From the NCBI GenBank assembly GCA_021826525.1, contig JAKAZU010000001.1:1-64000 (forward strand): DNA of 64,000 nt, read 5' to 3'. The notes under the pieces are model-generated. The model was not told the origin of the DNA, ran no database searches, and worked only from the letters and a program-made list of their open reading frames with translations. A program made the position numbers and the translations under genes. This document shows positions 37,270 through 45,925 of this stretch, piece after piece (position 1 is the stretch's first letter; the number at the start of each line of letters is the position of its first letter). The DNA comes from Thermoplasmata archaeon (GTDB lineage Archaea; Thermoplasmatota; Thermoplasmata; UBA184).

Positions 37270-37841
37270 GGAGCCTCGGACTTCCATCCCCGATACAGCC
37301 GATGCGGGACCCCGAACTGGTCGAGGATCTTGCCCGCCAGATAGTCCGTCGCCTGGGCCACCGTCTCGAAACCGAGGTAGTACGGCGGGGATGCGTCCAG
37401 AACCACCACCCCCTGTGCGCTCAGGCGCGCTAGGTGCTCCAGCTGGATCGTGGAGAGCGGCGTCTCGCGCGGCACGATCACGAGCGTGCGCCGTTCCTTG
37501 AGCTGAACGTGGGCCGCCCGCGCGACCAGTGTATCCCCGAGACCGAGGGCGATCTTGGCGATGGTGTTTGACGAGCACGGCACGACGACCATTCCGCGGG
37601 TCGGTCTCGAACCGCTCGCGATCGCCGCCCCGAAGTCGCCCTCGCGCTGGATTGCGGTCGCGTACGGGCGGAGGTCTTCGACCGATAGGTGAGCTTCTTC
37701 CTTCAGAACGGCTTCCCCTCCGTTCGACACCGCGAGAACCACCGGGACGGCGGCGGCCTTGAGCGCCCGGAGCGCGGCCACTGCGATCGGGGCTCCGCTC
37801 GCTCCCGTCAGCCCGACCACGAGGGGGGGGTCCTCCGGCAT
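37266..37841 (-). CDS. ubiX: UbiX-family flavin prenyltransferase
   Basis: A 191-residue flavin prenyltransferase, which makes prenylated FMN for UbiD decarboxylases. LVVGLTGASGAPIAVAALRAL is the FMN-binding N-terminus, VVVPCSSNTIAKIALGLGDTL and the late RRTLVIVPRETPLSTIQLEHL complete the family pattern. A TTATA element about 26 bases before ATG 37841 supports a leaderless start; GTG 37844 is the alternative. It leads a four-gene run with 4-base overlaps. No ubiD is in the window. Confidence 0.92.
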   Translation of the reverse strand: MPEDPPLVVGLTGASGAPIAVAALRALKAAAVPVVLAVSNGGEAVLKEEAHLSVEDLRPYATAIQREGDFGAAIASGSRPTRGMVVVPCSSNTIAKIALGLGDTLVARAAHVQLKERRTLVIVPRETPLSTIQLEHLARLSAQGVVVLDASPPYYLGFETVAQATDYLAGKILDQFGVPHRLYRGWKSEAP

Positions 37842-37909
37842 CACCGGCCGAAGCCGGCCCCGGCCTTATAGCACCTCGCGCTTCGGCTCCCCGCTCCTCG
37901 GAGGATGCG

Positions 37910-39073
37910 ATGCGCGAGCCCGCCGCGATCATTGGCGCCGGCCACACCCGGTTCGGGGCCCGGACCGAGGGACCTCGGAGCCTCATCGCCGAAGCCGTCC
38001 GGGAGGCATTCGCCAGCGTCGACCGGGGGATCGAACGCTCCGTGATTGAGGAAGGATTCCTCGCGACCCTCGGGTTCGGAGGGTGGCAGATCGGGAACGC
38101 GTCGGCGGTCTTGGCCGAGGCGGCCGGTCTCGTGGGCGTACCCGTCACTCGGGTCGAGAACGCGTGCGCTTCGGGGGGATACGCGATCCGGTCCGCGGCC
38201 CGCGCGGTGGAGGACGGAAGGTCGGGGGTGGTCCTGGTGGTCGGTCTCGAGAAGATGACGGACTCGCCGAACCCCCGACGGCGCTATTGGCTGGGGGTCT
38301 CGGGCGATACCGAGTGGGAGCGCTCGGCCGGCCTCACGTTCGCCGGGGTCTACGGACTGATCGCCTCCCGTTACTGCGCGGACCATCCGAAGGGGCGCGA
38401 CGCCCTGAGCGCGGTCGCGGTCAAGAACCACGCGAACGGCGCCCTCAATCCGAAGGCCCACTTCCAGAAGACCGTCCGACCCGCCGAGGTAGAGGGATCG
38501 CCGAAGATCGCGGACCCGCTCGGGCTCTACGACTGCTGCCCGGTATCGGACGGCGCCGCGGCGCTCCTGATCGCGCGCGGAGATCTCGCATCTCGCTTCA
38601 CGGATACCCCCGTCCGCATCCGGGGCCTCGGCGCCGCGTCGGACACGCTCGCCGTCCAGGACCGGCCCGTCCTCACCGAGTTCGGGGCGACCCAGCGAGC
38701 CGCCCGCGCTGCCTTGGGGCACGCGGGATGGACCGCTTCGAGCGTTCAGATGCTCGAGGTCCACGACTGTTTCACCATCGCCGAGCTCCTCGCCCTCGAG
38801 GACCTCGGCTTCGCGGCTCCGGGAGAAGCGGTCGACCTCACGCTTTCGGGCGCGACCGCTCGGACGGCGCGCCTTCCCGTGAACCCCGACGGCGGGCTCA
38901 AGGCGAAGGGGCACCCCATCGGAGCGACGGGCGTGAGCCAGGCCTACGAGATCTTTCACCAGCTCCGCGCTTCGGCCGGACCCCGACAGGTCCCGGGCGT
39001 GGAGCGAGGTCTTTCCCACAACGTCGGGGGATCCGGGGCGAGCGCGACGGTCACGCTCTTCGAGCGAAGGTGA
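37910..39073 (+). CDS. Thiolase (archaeal acetyl-CoA acetyltransferase type)
   Basis: A 387-residue thiolase-fold protein. The nucleophilic Cys is residue 86 in VENACASGG, the catalytic His lies in GGLKAKGHPIGATG, and SHNVGGSG completes the active site. Archaeal thiolases of this group condense two acetyl-CoA and form a complex with HMG-CoA synthase through a DUF35 protein; the next gene is such a partner. A GGAGG sequence five bases before the ATG is one of few clear ribosome-binding sites here. Confidence 0.88.
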   Translation: MREPAAIIGAGHTRFGARTEGPRSLIAEAVREAFASVDRGIERSVIEEGFLATLGFGGWQIGNASAVLAEAAGLVGVPVTRVENACASGGYAIRSAARAVEDGRSGVVLVVGLEKMTDSPNPRRRYWLGVSGDTEWERSAGLTFAGVYGLIASRYCADHPKGRDALSAVAVKNHANGALNPKAHFQKTVRPAEVEGSPKIADPLGLYDCCPVSDGAAALLIARGDLASRFTDTPVRIRGLGAASDTLAVQDRPVLTEFGATQRAARAALGHAGWTASSVQMLEVHDCFTIAELLALEDLGFAAPGEAVDLTLSGATARTARLPVNPDGGLKAKGHPIGATGVSQAYEIFHQLRASAGPRQVPGVERGLSHNVGGSGASATVTLFERR

Positions 39074-39131
39074 GATCACGCCGACGATCGTACGGTATCG
39101 ACCTGCCGGCAACTCGGGCGGCGAGCGCGCC

Positions 39132-40007
39132 TTGGGGCCGGACGAGGACGCGTTCACCGCGGTCGCCACCGCGCTGGAACGTTCCTTCCCCGGAGGAAGT
39201 CGCGATCGGCCGGTCGGTGAACTCCGCGTGGCCGGCCCAGTCCCTGCGGCCGCGGACTGGGGGCTCCCGGCCCTGGTCGATGGCATCGACGGACCTCCGA
39301 AGATAGCTCGTTGCTCGTCGGTCCGCGAGGCGCTGCCGGATCCGGCCGAGCTCGATTCGAGAGCGGATCTGCTCGTCGTAGCCTTCGGTCCAGCCTCGGA
39401 CCACGCGGGACCGCTCGCGCTGGCTGCCCGCGGGGGTGCGGCGGGTCCGCGAACGATCGCCGCCTCGGAGATCGAGGCCGAGTTCTCCACGAACGGCGTC
39501 GGAAGAGTCTCGTTCGAGATCGACCCTCGGCAGGGCGCGCGACGCCCGGAGCCGCGCCTGGACGCGGTCTCGGAGGGGGCTTACATCCCGCGTCCGCGAT
39601 ACGTGGAGAGCGTCCCCAGCCGATGGCGCTTCTGGGCCGAAGTATGCCCGACCTGCGCCGTCACGACGTTCCCGATGCGCGCGGTCTGCCGGGGGTGCGG
39701 CCGGTCGGCGGGACTGACGACCGTGGCGCTCCCGCTCGACGGGGGTGAAATCGTCGCGATCACCGAAATCGGGAAGGGAGGCCAGCCGACCGAGTTCGAC
39801 GGTGTCGTGGAGACGATGGGCTCCTACCGGGTCGCCTTGGTCGAATTGGCGCCCGGAGTCCGGGCGACCTTGATGATTTCCGATGACCCGGAGGGGCGCC
39901 TTCGGATCGGTTCGCGCGTTCGTACCGTCCTCCGCCGCCTCTACCCGATGGAGGGCGAGTGGAGATACGGTCGCAAGGTCGTACCTCCCGATCCCTCGGG
40001 GGATTAA
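39132..40007 (+). CDS. Fused HMG-CoA-synthase-like / DUF35 Zn-ribbon OB-fold protein
   Basis: A ~291-residue protein. The first ~150 residues resemble a reduced thiolase-superfamily domain of HMG-CoA synthase type (GPDEDAFTAVATALERS). The C-terminal part is a DUF35 unit: Zn ribbon WAEVCPTCAVTTFPMRAVCRGCG followed by an OB-fold. DUF35 proteins bridge thiolase and HMG-CoA synthase. The in-frame sequence upstream of the TTG at 39132 also looks conserved (TPTIVRYRP, GGERAL), but has no standard start before the thiolase stop, so the true start is uncertain. Confidence 0.7.
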   Translation: MGPDEDAFTAVATALERSFPGGSRDRPVGELRVAGPVPAAADWGLPALVDGIDGPPKIARCSSVREALPDPAELDSRADLLVVAFGPASDHAGPLALAARGGAAGPRTIAASEIEAEFSTNGVGRVSFEIDPRQGARRPEPRLDAVSEGAYIPRPRYVESVPSRWRFWAEVCPTCAVTTFPMRAVCRGCGRSAGLTTVALPLDGGEIVAITEIGKGGQPTEFDGVVETMGSYRVALVELAPGVRATLMISDDPEGRLRIGSRVRTVLRRLYPMEGEWRYGRKVVPPDPSGD

Positions 40008-40228
40008 CCGAATCCGGGGACGTCGCCGCGCGCCGTCTCCTCCGCCGGTTTCTTGCTATAGGGCTCCGTGACGAGCCCCATGTGGGTCGCCAGGGCCTGG
40101 AACGTCTGGACCAGCTGAGCCACCGCGCGGGCGAGCTCACGTTGTTCCGCTCGAAGTTCGTTCAGCTCTTGGTGCAACGCGCGCAGCTCCACTTCCCACC
40201 GAGCGCTCTCTGTAGGGCCTTCGGTCAT
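40004..40228 (-). CDS. Small coiled-coil protein
   Basis: A 74-residue protein whose first ~50 residues form a long amphipathic helix (WEVELRALHQELNELRAEQR) suited to oligomerisation; the tail is basic and flexible. The ATG is preceded by a GCTAAAAGG TATA-like element about 35-40 bases upstream on the minus strand. Its stop overlaps the end of the convergent DUF35 gene by four bases. Function unknown. Confidence 0.65.
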   Translation of the reverse strand: MTEGPTESARWEVELRALHQELNELRAEQRELARAVAQLVQTFQALATHMGLVTEPYSKKPAEETARGDVPGFG

Positions 40229-40429
40229 CCAGTTCCCCCGGCCACAGGAGACGCCGGCTCCCTTTTAGCGTCGGTGCCGGGGGTTCAGGGCCCCGGCCGC
40301 GCGCGTCGGGGGGCTAGGAAGGTGTGGTGAGTCCCTGCTTCCCCAGCGACGGGGCCGTCGCCCGCGCGGCCCGGTCGACACCGATTCCGGGGCGGTAACG
40401 GAGCCGTTTCGGGAGCGGAGGAAGCCGAG

Positions 40430-41011
40430 CTACTTGGTGGAGCCCGGTCCGAACGGGCTCTCCGAGCGTCCCTTCTCCGTGAACTCGACCCATTCCCGGC
40501 TCTCGGGGGCGTAATCGACCCGCTGGAGCTGCACGACGAAGCGCTTCAGCTGGTCGGTGGGCTCCGGCCGGACGGAGAAGCGATAGACGTAGATGCCGAA
40601 CCCCATGAAGTCACTGATCCGTCGGAGTACCTCGCCCAAATCCTCCCGCGGGACGAGGACTTCAATCGTCGTCTCCCCCAAGAGCTGGGAGAATTCGTCG
40701 ATATCGAACGGGCGTTCGAGACTGATCAGCGGCACGGTGGTCCCGGGCGGCGTGGGGAGAGCGGGTGGGCTCGGGCGGGGTGCACGGGCCGGGACGGATC
40801 GGTCCGCGGTCGCGGAAGGGGCAGTGGGGGATGCATACGGACGGCCCAGCCCTGCGTCCTTGGGCGGATACTTGTCGAGCACGGGCGATGGGTCGCGCCC
40901 GACGAATTTGCGCGGGGCCGAAGGACTCCGACCGGTGGTCTTCGCAGCGGGACGGGCTCGGGAGCTCTCTCTCTTCTTCCGCGCCGGTGTCCGGTGCCGC
41001 TGGGCCGCCAT
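40430..41011 (-). CDS. Protein of unknown function with basic disordered N-terminus
   Basis: A 193-residue protein. The first ~100 residues are basic and Pro/Ala/Ser-rich (RHRTPARKKRESSRARPAAK). The folded C-terminal ~90 residues begin LISLERPFDIDEFSQLLGET and include IEVLVPREDLGEVLRRISDF and IYVYRFSVRPEPTDQLKRFV, an alpha-beta pattern. A CTATC element about 30 bases upstream favours the ATG at 41011. The basic tail could bind nucleic acid; this is inference. No family recognised. Confidence 0.65.
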   Translation of the reverse strand: MAAQRHRTPARKKRESSRARPAAKTTGRSPSAPRKFVGRDPSPVLDKYPPKDAGLGRPYASPTAPSATADRSVPARAPRPSPPALPTPPGTTVPLISLERPFDIDEFSQLLGETTIEVLVPREDLGEVLRRISDFMGFGIYVYRFSVRPEPTDQLKRFVVQLQRVDYAPESREWVEFTEKGRSESPFGPGSTK

Positions 41012-41239
41012 AGTCGAACCCACCGGAAGCATCCCGCCAGATAGCGATACCGTTGGAGCGATCCTACCGATGGGTCAGGGCCTCCCCTCTGCGTTTGTAG
41101 CGAACCGGTCCATGTCATGCCCCGTCACGGAGGGTGAGGTTTGTAGCGCCCGCGACGACAGCGGGATTATGTAGGATACGGTTCGTGGCACAGTCAAAGC
41201 TGTTGGTTCGCCGACGGCCGAAAGGAGAAGACACAGAAT

Positions 41240-42949
41240 ATGCCGGCGCGAGTGATGAAGGAGTTCCAGGCGCCCCGCGGTCTACCGAGGAAGACGGCCT
41301 CCGTCTGCCCGGAGTGCATCAAGGTGATCCCCGCTGTCGTTCGCGAGAAGGACGGACGGGTCATCATGGAGAAGACCTGCCGAACGCATGGGTATTTCTG
41401 GGACATCATCTCCAATGATGTCGACTTCTACCTGCGGATGGAGGTCTACGCGCACGACGGGGTCGGCTACGAGAACCCGTACTACGACAAGTTCCGGGGC
41501 TGCCCGACGACCTGCGGGATGTGCTCTCACCACAAGTCCCACACCGGTCTCGCCCTGATGGACTTGACCAACCGCTGCAATCTGAAGTGCCCGGTCTGCT
41601 TCGCCAACGCGAACGCGGCAGGGTACGTCTACGAGCCGACCCGCGAGCAGATCTACTTCATGCTCAAGACCCTGCGCGAGCAGAAGCCGGTCGGCGCCGT
41701 CGCCGTCCAGTTCTCGGGAGGGGAACCGACGCTCAGCCCCCTCTTCCTCGACGCCGTCAGCATGGCCCGCGACCTCAACTTCAAGCAGATCCAGGTCGCG
41801 ACCAACGGTATCCGCTTCGCGAACGAGGCCGGGTTTGCCCAGAAGGCGCGGGAGGCGGGGTTGCATACCCTCTACCTACAGTTCGACGGCCTGGACGACG
41901 AGATCTACCGCAAGGTGCGGGGGGTCCCGCTTCTCAAGGTCAAGCAGAAGGCCATCCAGGCGGCCCGGGAGACGCACACCAGCCCGGCGGAGCTCGCCGC
42001 CGGCAAGACCGACAAGCCGCTGTCCGTCGTGCTCGTCCCGACCTTGGTCGGGGGATTCAACGAGAAGGAGATCTGGCCCACGGTCAAGTTCGCCATCGAC
42101 AACCTCGATGTCGTCCGGGGGGTCAACTTCCAGCCGGTCGCGTTGACCGCCCGTATCCCGGATAAGGACCGCTTCCAGATGCGGTTCACCCAGTCCGACC
42201 TCGTGCGCATCCTGTGCACGGACGGACCGTTCGAGAAGTCCGACTTCTTCCCCGTGCCGTCGGTCGCCCCCATCTCGGAGCTCGTATCGATCATCCACGG
42301 CGAGGAGAAGATGACCCTGACGACGCACCCCGGCTGCGGATGCGCGACGTTCGCCTTCATCTCCAAGGACGGGCAGAAGATCACGCCGCTGCCGCGGTTC
42401 ATGGATGTCGACGGGTTCTTCGAGAGTGTCGAGGGCATGATCGACAAGTACCGGGACGCGCGGTTCGCCCGGGTGCGAACGGCGGTCGCGGGAGCTCGGC
42501 TGCTCCACGATGTCGCCAAGTTCTTCGACTTCTCCAAGTCGCCGGAAGGCCTGGACGAGAAGAACTGCGTCAAGGTCATCGCGTCGATCTTCACGGAAGG
42601 GAACAAGGAGGCCGTCGCGAAGTTCACGTGGCGCACGCTCTACATCGGGAACATGCACTTCCAGGACGCGTACGACTACGATATCCAGCGCCTGATGCGC
42701 TGCGACATCCACTACTCGGTACCGGACGGCCGGATCATCCCCTTCTGCTCGTACAACTCGGGCCCGATCTACCGGACGGAGGTCGAGCAGAAGTTCTCGA
42801 TCCCGATCCCCGACTGGCAGAAGGCGAAGCAGCAGGCCGGCGTACCGCTGAAGACCATCGAGACGATGGGCGTCAACGGCGAGGTCATCGTCGACCCGGA
42901 GTACTACAAGATCAAGGCGCTCAAGGGCGCCCCCGGGATGTCGACCTAA
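41240..42949 (+). CDS. tes: Radical SAM protein, tetraether lipid synthase (Tes)-like
   Basis: A 569-residue radical SAM enzyme. The CX3CX2C site is CNLKCPVCFANAN with cysteines at residues 113, 117 and 120, followed by VQFSGGEPTLSP. Extra Cys clusters occur before it (VCPECIKV, CPTTCGMCSHHKSH), as in the MJ0619/Tes group, which couples two archaeol chains to form GDGT tetraether lipids. The length (about 570) also fits. The ATG at 41240 follows an AGGAG sequence, and an ATTATGTAGG element upstream may be its TATA box. Enzyme activity is inferred from family resemblance. Confidence 0.82.
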   Translation: MPARVMKEFQAPRGLPRKTASVCPECIKVIPAVVREKDGRVIMEKTCRTHGYFWDIISNDVDFYLRMEVYAHDGVGYENPYYDKFRGCPTTCGMCSHHKSHTGLALMDLTNRCNLKCPVCFANANAAGYVYEPTREQIYFMLKTLREQKPVGAVAVQFSGGEPTLSPLFLDAVSMARDLNFKQIQVATNGIRFANEAGFAQKAREAGLHTLYLQFDGLDDEIYRKVRGVPLLKVKQKAIQAARETHTSPAELAAGKTDKPLSVVLVPTLVGGFNEKEIWPTVKFAIDNLDVVRGVNFQPVALTARIPDKDRFQMRFTQSDLVRILCTDGPFEKSDFFPVPSVAPISELVSIIHGEEKMTLTTHPGCGCATFAFISKDGQKITPLPRFMDVDGFFESVEGMIDKYRDARFARVRTAVAGARLLHDVAKFFDFSKSPEGLDEKNCVKVIASIFTEGNKEAVAKFTWRTLYIGNMHFQDAYDYDIQRLMRCDIHYSVPDGRIIPFCSYNSGPIYRTEVEQKFSIPIPDWQKAKQQAGVPLKTIETMGVNGEVIVDPEYYKIKALKGAPGMST

Positions 42950-42969
42950 GCCCGTCGGTGCCCGGGCCC

Positions 42970-43458
42970 CTAGGGCCGAGGTCCAACCCTTTCCTTCGTA
43001 CCCACCTTCGGCTCCCGGCGGGTGAGCGTCTCCCCCGCGTACACCATCCTGCGGGCTGGGGATAGACCGGGTGGGACCGAGCGAGACCTTCGATCGATCT
43101 CCTCCCAGATCGGCGCGCCCATCCCTTCGGGGAGAGGGCTCGGGTCCGGAACCGCTTCGGGGTGGAGCTCCAGCCACCGAACCGAGGCCTCGACGTGCTT
43201 GCAGGTCCCGAGCCCGGCGCGAGCGAAGTCCGTGCACGTGCACAGCGCAACGCTCCGGTCCGGGTAGGTCGGCAGGAGGACCAGATAGTGCGTCCCGTGA
43301 ACGGGGTTGCGCACCTCGAGACGGGGGTACGGGCCCGGTAGGCGACGGAAGTCGAGCGGTTCCTCCAGGGCCCGTGCCTTCCGCTCCTCGATGCCGCTGC
43401 GCGTGGAAGCCCGACGGGAGGACGATCGCGCCGGGCCGGATCTCGAGCGAGACGCCAT
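42970..43458 (-). CDS. SWIM zinc-finger protein
   Basis: A 162-residue protein with one SWIM finger, CTCTDFARAGLGTCKHVEA, matching CxCx(n)CxH. The N-terminus is basic and Ser/Arg-rich; strands YLVLLPTYPDRSVALC lead into the finger. SWIM domains bind DNA or proteins and often occur with SWI2/SNF2 helicases or in MULE-like transposase contexts, neither present here. Start is ATG 43458 or 43470. It converges on the tetraether-synthase-like gene. Confidence 0.72.
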   Translation of the reverse strand: MASRSRSGPARSSSRRASTRSGIEERKARALEEPLDFRRLPGPYPRLEVRNPVHGTHYLVLLPTYPDRSVALCTCTDFARAGLGTCKHVEASVRWLELHPEAVPDPSPLPEGMGAPIWEEIDRRSRSVPPGLSPARRMVYAGETLTRREPKVGTKERVGPRP

Positions 43459-43587
43459 CTCAGGACCCATGGCGCCCGCCCTACATGCGCTTTGAACCCC
43501 GCGGCCGGCTCGCGCGCGTTCGGCGGTCCCTGCCGCGGCGAAGAAGTCCCGACAACTGTTATCTCGACCCGCCGGGCTCCCCCGCCG

Positions 43588-43824
43588 ATGTCGGCGTTAC
43601 CGTCTCCGGCCGGGGCCTCTCGGCCGACCCGGAGCCCGATCCGCCGGGGCTACCTCATCGGCATCGGGCTTCTGTTCACAATCGTGGGGGTTGCCCTCCT
43701 CTCGCTGTTCCTCCCCACGAACTCCGCGTCGTACACGCACATCGTCCCGATTGCGATCGGGGTGTTCGTGTGCCTGTGGGTCGGGGGAATCCTTCTCGGC
43801 CGATCCCGCGGGGCTCCCCCGTGA
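43588..43824 (+). CDS. Small two-helix membrane protein
   Basis: A 78-residue protein with two membrane helices (YLIGIGLLFTIVGVALLSLF and IVPIAIGVFVCLWVGGILLG) and short basic ends. A GTTATCTCG element about 28 bases before ATG 43588 supports the leaderless start, although the frame is open further upstream. It overlaps the HAD gene by four bases (GTGA), so they are coupled. Function unknown. Confidence 0.7.
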   Translation: MSALPSPAGASRPTRSPIRRGYLIGIGLLFTIVGVALLSLFLPTNSASYTHIVPIAIGVFVCLWVGGILLGRSRGAPP

Positions 43825-44480
43825 GGTCCCCCTCCCCGTTCCCGTGGGAGCTCGTCACCTTCGACATCGATGGCACGTTGACCACGGGCCACGGCTGGGC
43901 GCACATCGCCGAAGTCCTCGGGCGGACGGCAGCCTTTCGTGCCGCGACCGAGCAGTTCCGGGCTGGGGAGACCGGCGAGGACCAGCACCTTGAGCGCCTC
44001 CTCGCCTTGGCCGAGGGAGCGCGCCTCGCGGATCTCGAGGCCGCCCTCGAGTCCACTCCCCGGATACGATCCATCCCGGAGACCGTCGCCGAACTTCACC
44101 GCTGCGGCGCTCGGGTCGCGCTCCTGACGCACAACCCTCCCTACGTCTGCGAGTGGTACGTTCGGAAGTACGGATTCGACGACTTCGAGGGCGTGCGCGT
44201 GCCCGAACCGATGGGGGGCTGCATTCCGCGATCCGGCCCTGTGCACGCCGACAAGACCGAGCTGCTCGATCGCCTGATCCGGCGCCTCGACGTCGATCCC
44301 CACCGCTCGGTGCACGTCGGGGACGCCGCACCGGACGTCAACGTCTTCCGCCGAGTCGGAGGAGGGGTCGCTCTGAACGCCCGGAACCCGGCGGTGCGGG
44401 CGGCGGCCGACGTCGTCGCCGATCTCGAAGATCTTCGGGAGTTGTGGCCCGTCCTCGCGCACCTTGTCCCGAGGGGGTGA
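43821..44480 (+). CDS. HAD-superfamily phosphatase (SerB-like)
   Basis: A 219-residue HAD phosphatase. The nucleophile motif is VTFDIDGTLTTG, motif II lies in VALLTHN, and motif IV is VHVGDAAPDVNVF. The cap after motif I resembles phosphoserine-phosphatase-type HADs. A phosphoserine or other small phosphate substrate is possible but undetermined. GTG start overlapping the preceding membrane gene. Confidence 0.82.
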   Translation: MRSPSPFPWELVTFDIDGTLTTGHGWAHIAEVLGRTAAFRAATEQFRAGETGEDQHLERLLALAEGARLADLEAALESTPRIRSIPETVAELHRCGARVALLTHNPPYVCEWYVRKYGFDDFEGVRVPEPMGGCIPRSGPVHADKTELLDRLIRRLDVDPHRSVHVGDAAPDVNVFRRVGGGVALNARNPAVRAAADVVADLEDLRELWPVLAHLVPRG

Positions 44481-44542
44481 AAAGTGCCCTCTTCGACGTG
44501 TGGGATTTCATATAGGTCCCGGCGCTCGCCGGGTCCCCCTCC

Positions 44543-45154
44543 ATGGAGTACGTCATCCTCCGCTCGATACGACCCACGTGGCTCACGATGCAGCTGCCCG
44601 ACGACGCGGCCGAACTGCTCCGCTACCGCGGGCCGTCCTCGCGCGCGGACATCGACCGGACCGGCTCGATCTCGTTCGTGGCCCGCGGATCGGGGATCGC
44701 ACGCGTGGTCACCACTTACCTCGCCCGCGAGCCGCTGGCGGTCGAGCAGGTCCGGGACCGCCTCATCGCCAGCGCGCGTCCCGGAGACCGAAAGCTGTTC
44801 TCCATCCCCTCGGCCCTCGTGGAGTACCTGGGCCTTACCGTAGAGGTGCAGGGCCCCCGGACGGGGCGGCGGACCAACGACCAGATGATCTGGTTCGTCC
44901 CCGCGTCGGAGTACTACGACTTCCGCGCCGCGGAGGGAGCTCCGACCGGGTGGAAGGGGCCTTCGCTCGGGGGAATGGCGCACGTGTACGTCGCCAAGGC
45001 GATGCTCCCCGGACCGAGATCGCTCGCGGGCTTGGCCGAGTTGGAGTCTCAGATCGAGACCGAGGACTGGACGCGCGCCGTCGAAGCGCTTCAGCGAGGC
45101 CGTCCCGTCCCGGCGCGGGTTCCGTCGGCGGCGCGTCTGACGAAGCCGTTTTAG
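44543..45154 (+). CDS. Conserved protein of unknown function
   Basis: A 203-residue protein with an alternating alpha-beta pattern and no membrane segment. The segment RKLFSIPSALVEYLGL vaguely resembles an AbrB-type swapped hairpin, but the rest does not decide it. A CATATAGG element about 31 bases before the ATG marks a short-leader promoter. It precedes a DUF6015-like gene on the same strand. Function not assigned. Confidence 0.65.
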   Translation: MEYVILRSIRPTWLTMQLPDDAAELLRYRGPSSRADIDRTGSISFVARGSGIARVVTTYLAREPLAVEQVRDRLIASARPGDRKLFSIPSALVEYLGLTVEVQGPRTGRRTNDQMIWFVPASEYYDFRAAEGAPTGWKGPSLGGMAHVYVAKAMLPGPRSLAGLAELESQIETEDWTRAVEALQRGRPVPARVPSAARLTKPF

Positions 45155-45189
45155 AAACTCCTATAAGGGACCCCCGGGATAGATACCTC

Positions 45190-45879
45190 GTGGCCACGGG
45201 AAATTCTCGGTCTTCTAAGTCCTCGAAGTCCGTCCCGGAGCCGGCGAGCCCGATGGGTCCGCCGGCGATGGCCCTCTCCGCTTCCGAAGGGCTGGGGGTC
45301 CCGGAGTTGGGCATTCCCGAGATTGAGCTACCCCGGTGCCCGGCCCCCGTGGACCACGATTCCCTTGCGAAGGCCATCCGTCGGTCGATCGGCCACGACG
45401 GCATGCGGCCCGAGGACGCTCGAACGGTGGCGGCCCATGTCCTCAATTTCTTCGGATTCAACGAGCGGATCATCGACAACGTTCTCGAGCCGGACGACCG
45501 CGATACTTTCTACATGCTGGAGGACCGTGGTATCCTCGAGACCGAGCGGGACGAGACCACCCTGTACGACGGTCGGGAGTGGCGGATCCACTACTGGATG
45601 ATCCGCAAGGACCGGATCGTGGAGCTCGCCGAGGAAGAGACCCGGGCGATGGCCGACGCCGGCGAGAAGGACGTGGTTTACTCGGGCCGGGCGGCGCGAA
45701 CGTTCACTACGTTCCATCTCCCGCACGGTGAGTCCGGGACCGGCCTCGCCGCGCACGCGATCTATCACGAGCTGGGGGACGAGATCTGGCTCGAGCACGA
45801 GCGACCGGCGTCCGAGCCGGATCCTTCGCCGTCGGAGCTACCCGCCTCCACGACCCGTCGGACCGCCCGAGCCCGCTAG
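45190..45879 (+). CDS. DUF6015-like archaeal protein
   Basis: A 229-residue protein. The core (residues ~55-165) reads AKAIRRSIGHDGMRPEDART, then NFFGFNERIIDNVLEPDDRD and TTLYDGREWRIHYWMIRKD, the conserved pattern of the archaeal DUF6015 family. N- and C-terminal parts are Pro/Ser-rich and disordered. A CCTATAAGG element 20-28 bases upstream supports the leaderless GTG at 45190. Function of the family is unknown. Confidence 0.75.
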   Translation: MATGNSRSSKSSKSVPEPASPMGPPAMALSASEGLGVPELGIPEIELPRCPAPVDHDSLAKAIRRSIGHDGMRPEDARTVAAHVLNFFGFNERIIDNVLEPDDRDTFYMLEDRGILETERDETTLYDGREWRIHYWMIRKDRIVELAEEETRAMADAGEKDVVYSGRAARTFTTFHLPHGESGTGLAAHAIYHELGDEIWLEHERPASEPDPSPSELPASTTRRTARAR

Positions 45880-45925
45880 ATCCCTCCCTCCGCCACCGTT
45901 TTTCCCGCGGTCGGCTCGCCTCCCC

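Noticed and set aside
42970..43458. SWIM-finger protein as part of a transposase or SWI2/SNF2 system
   Set aside because: No adjacent helicase or transposase; the protein is small and stands alone.
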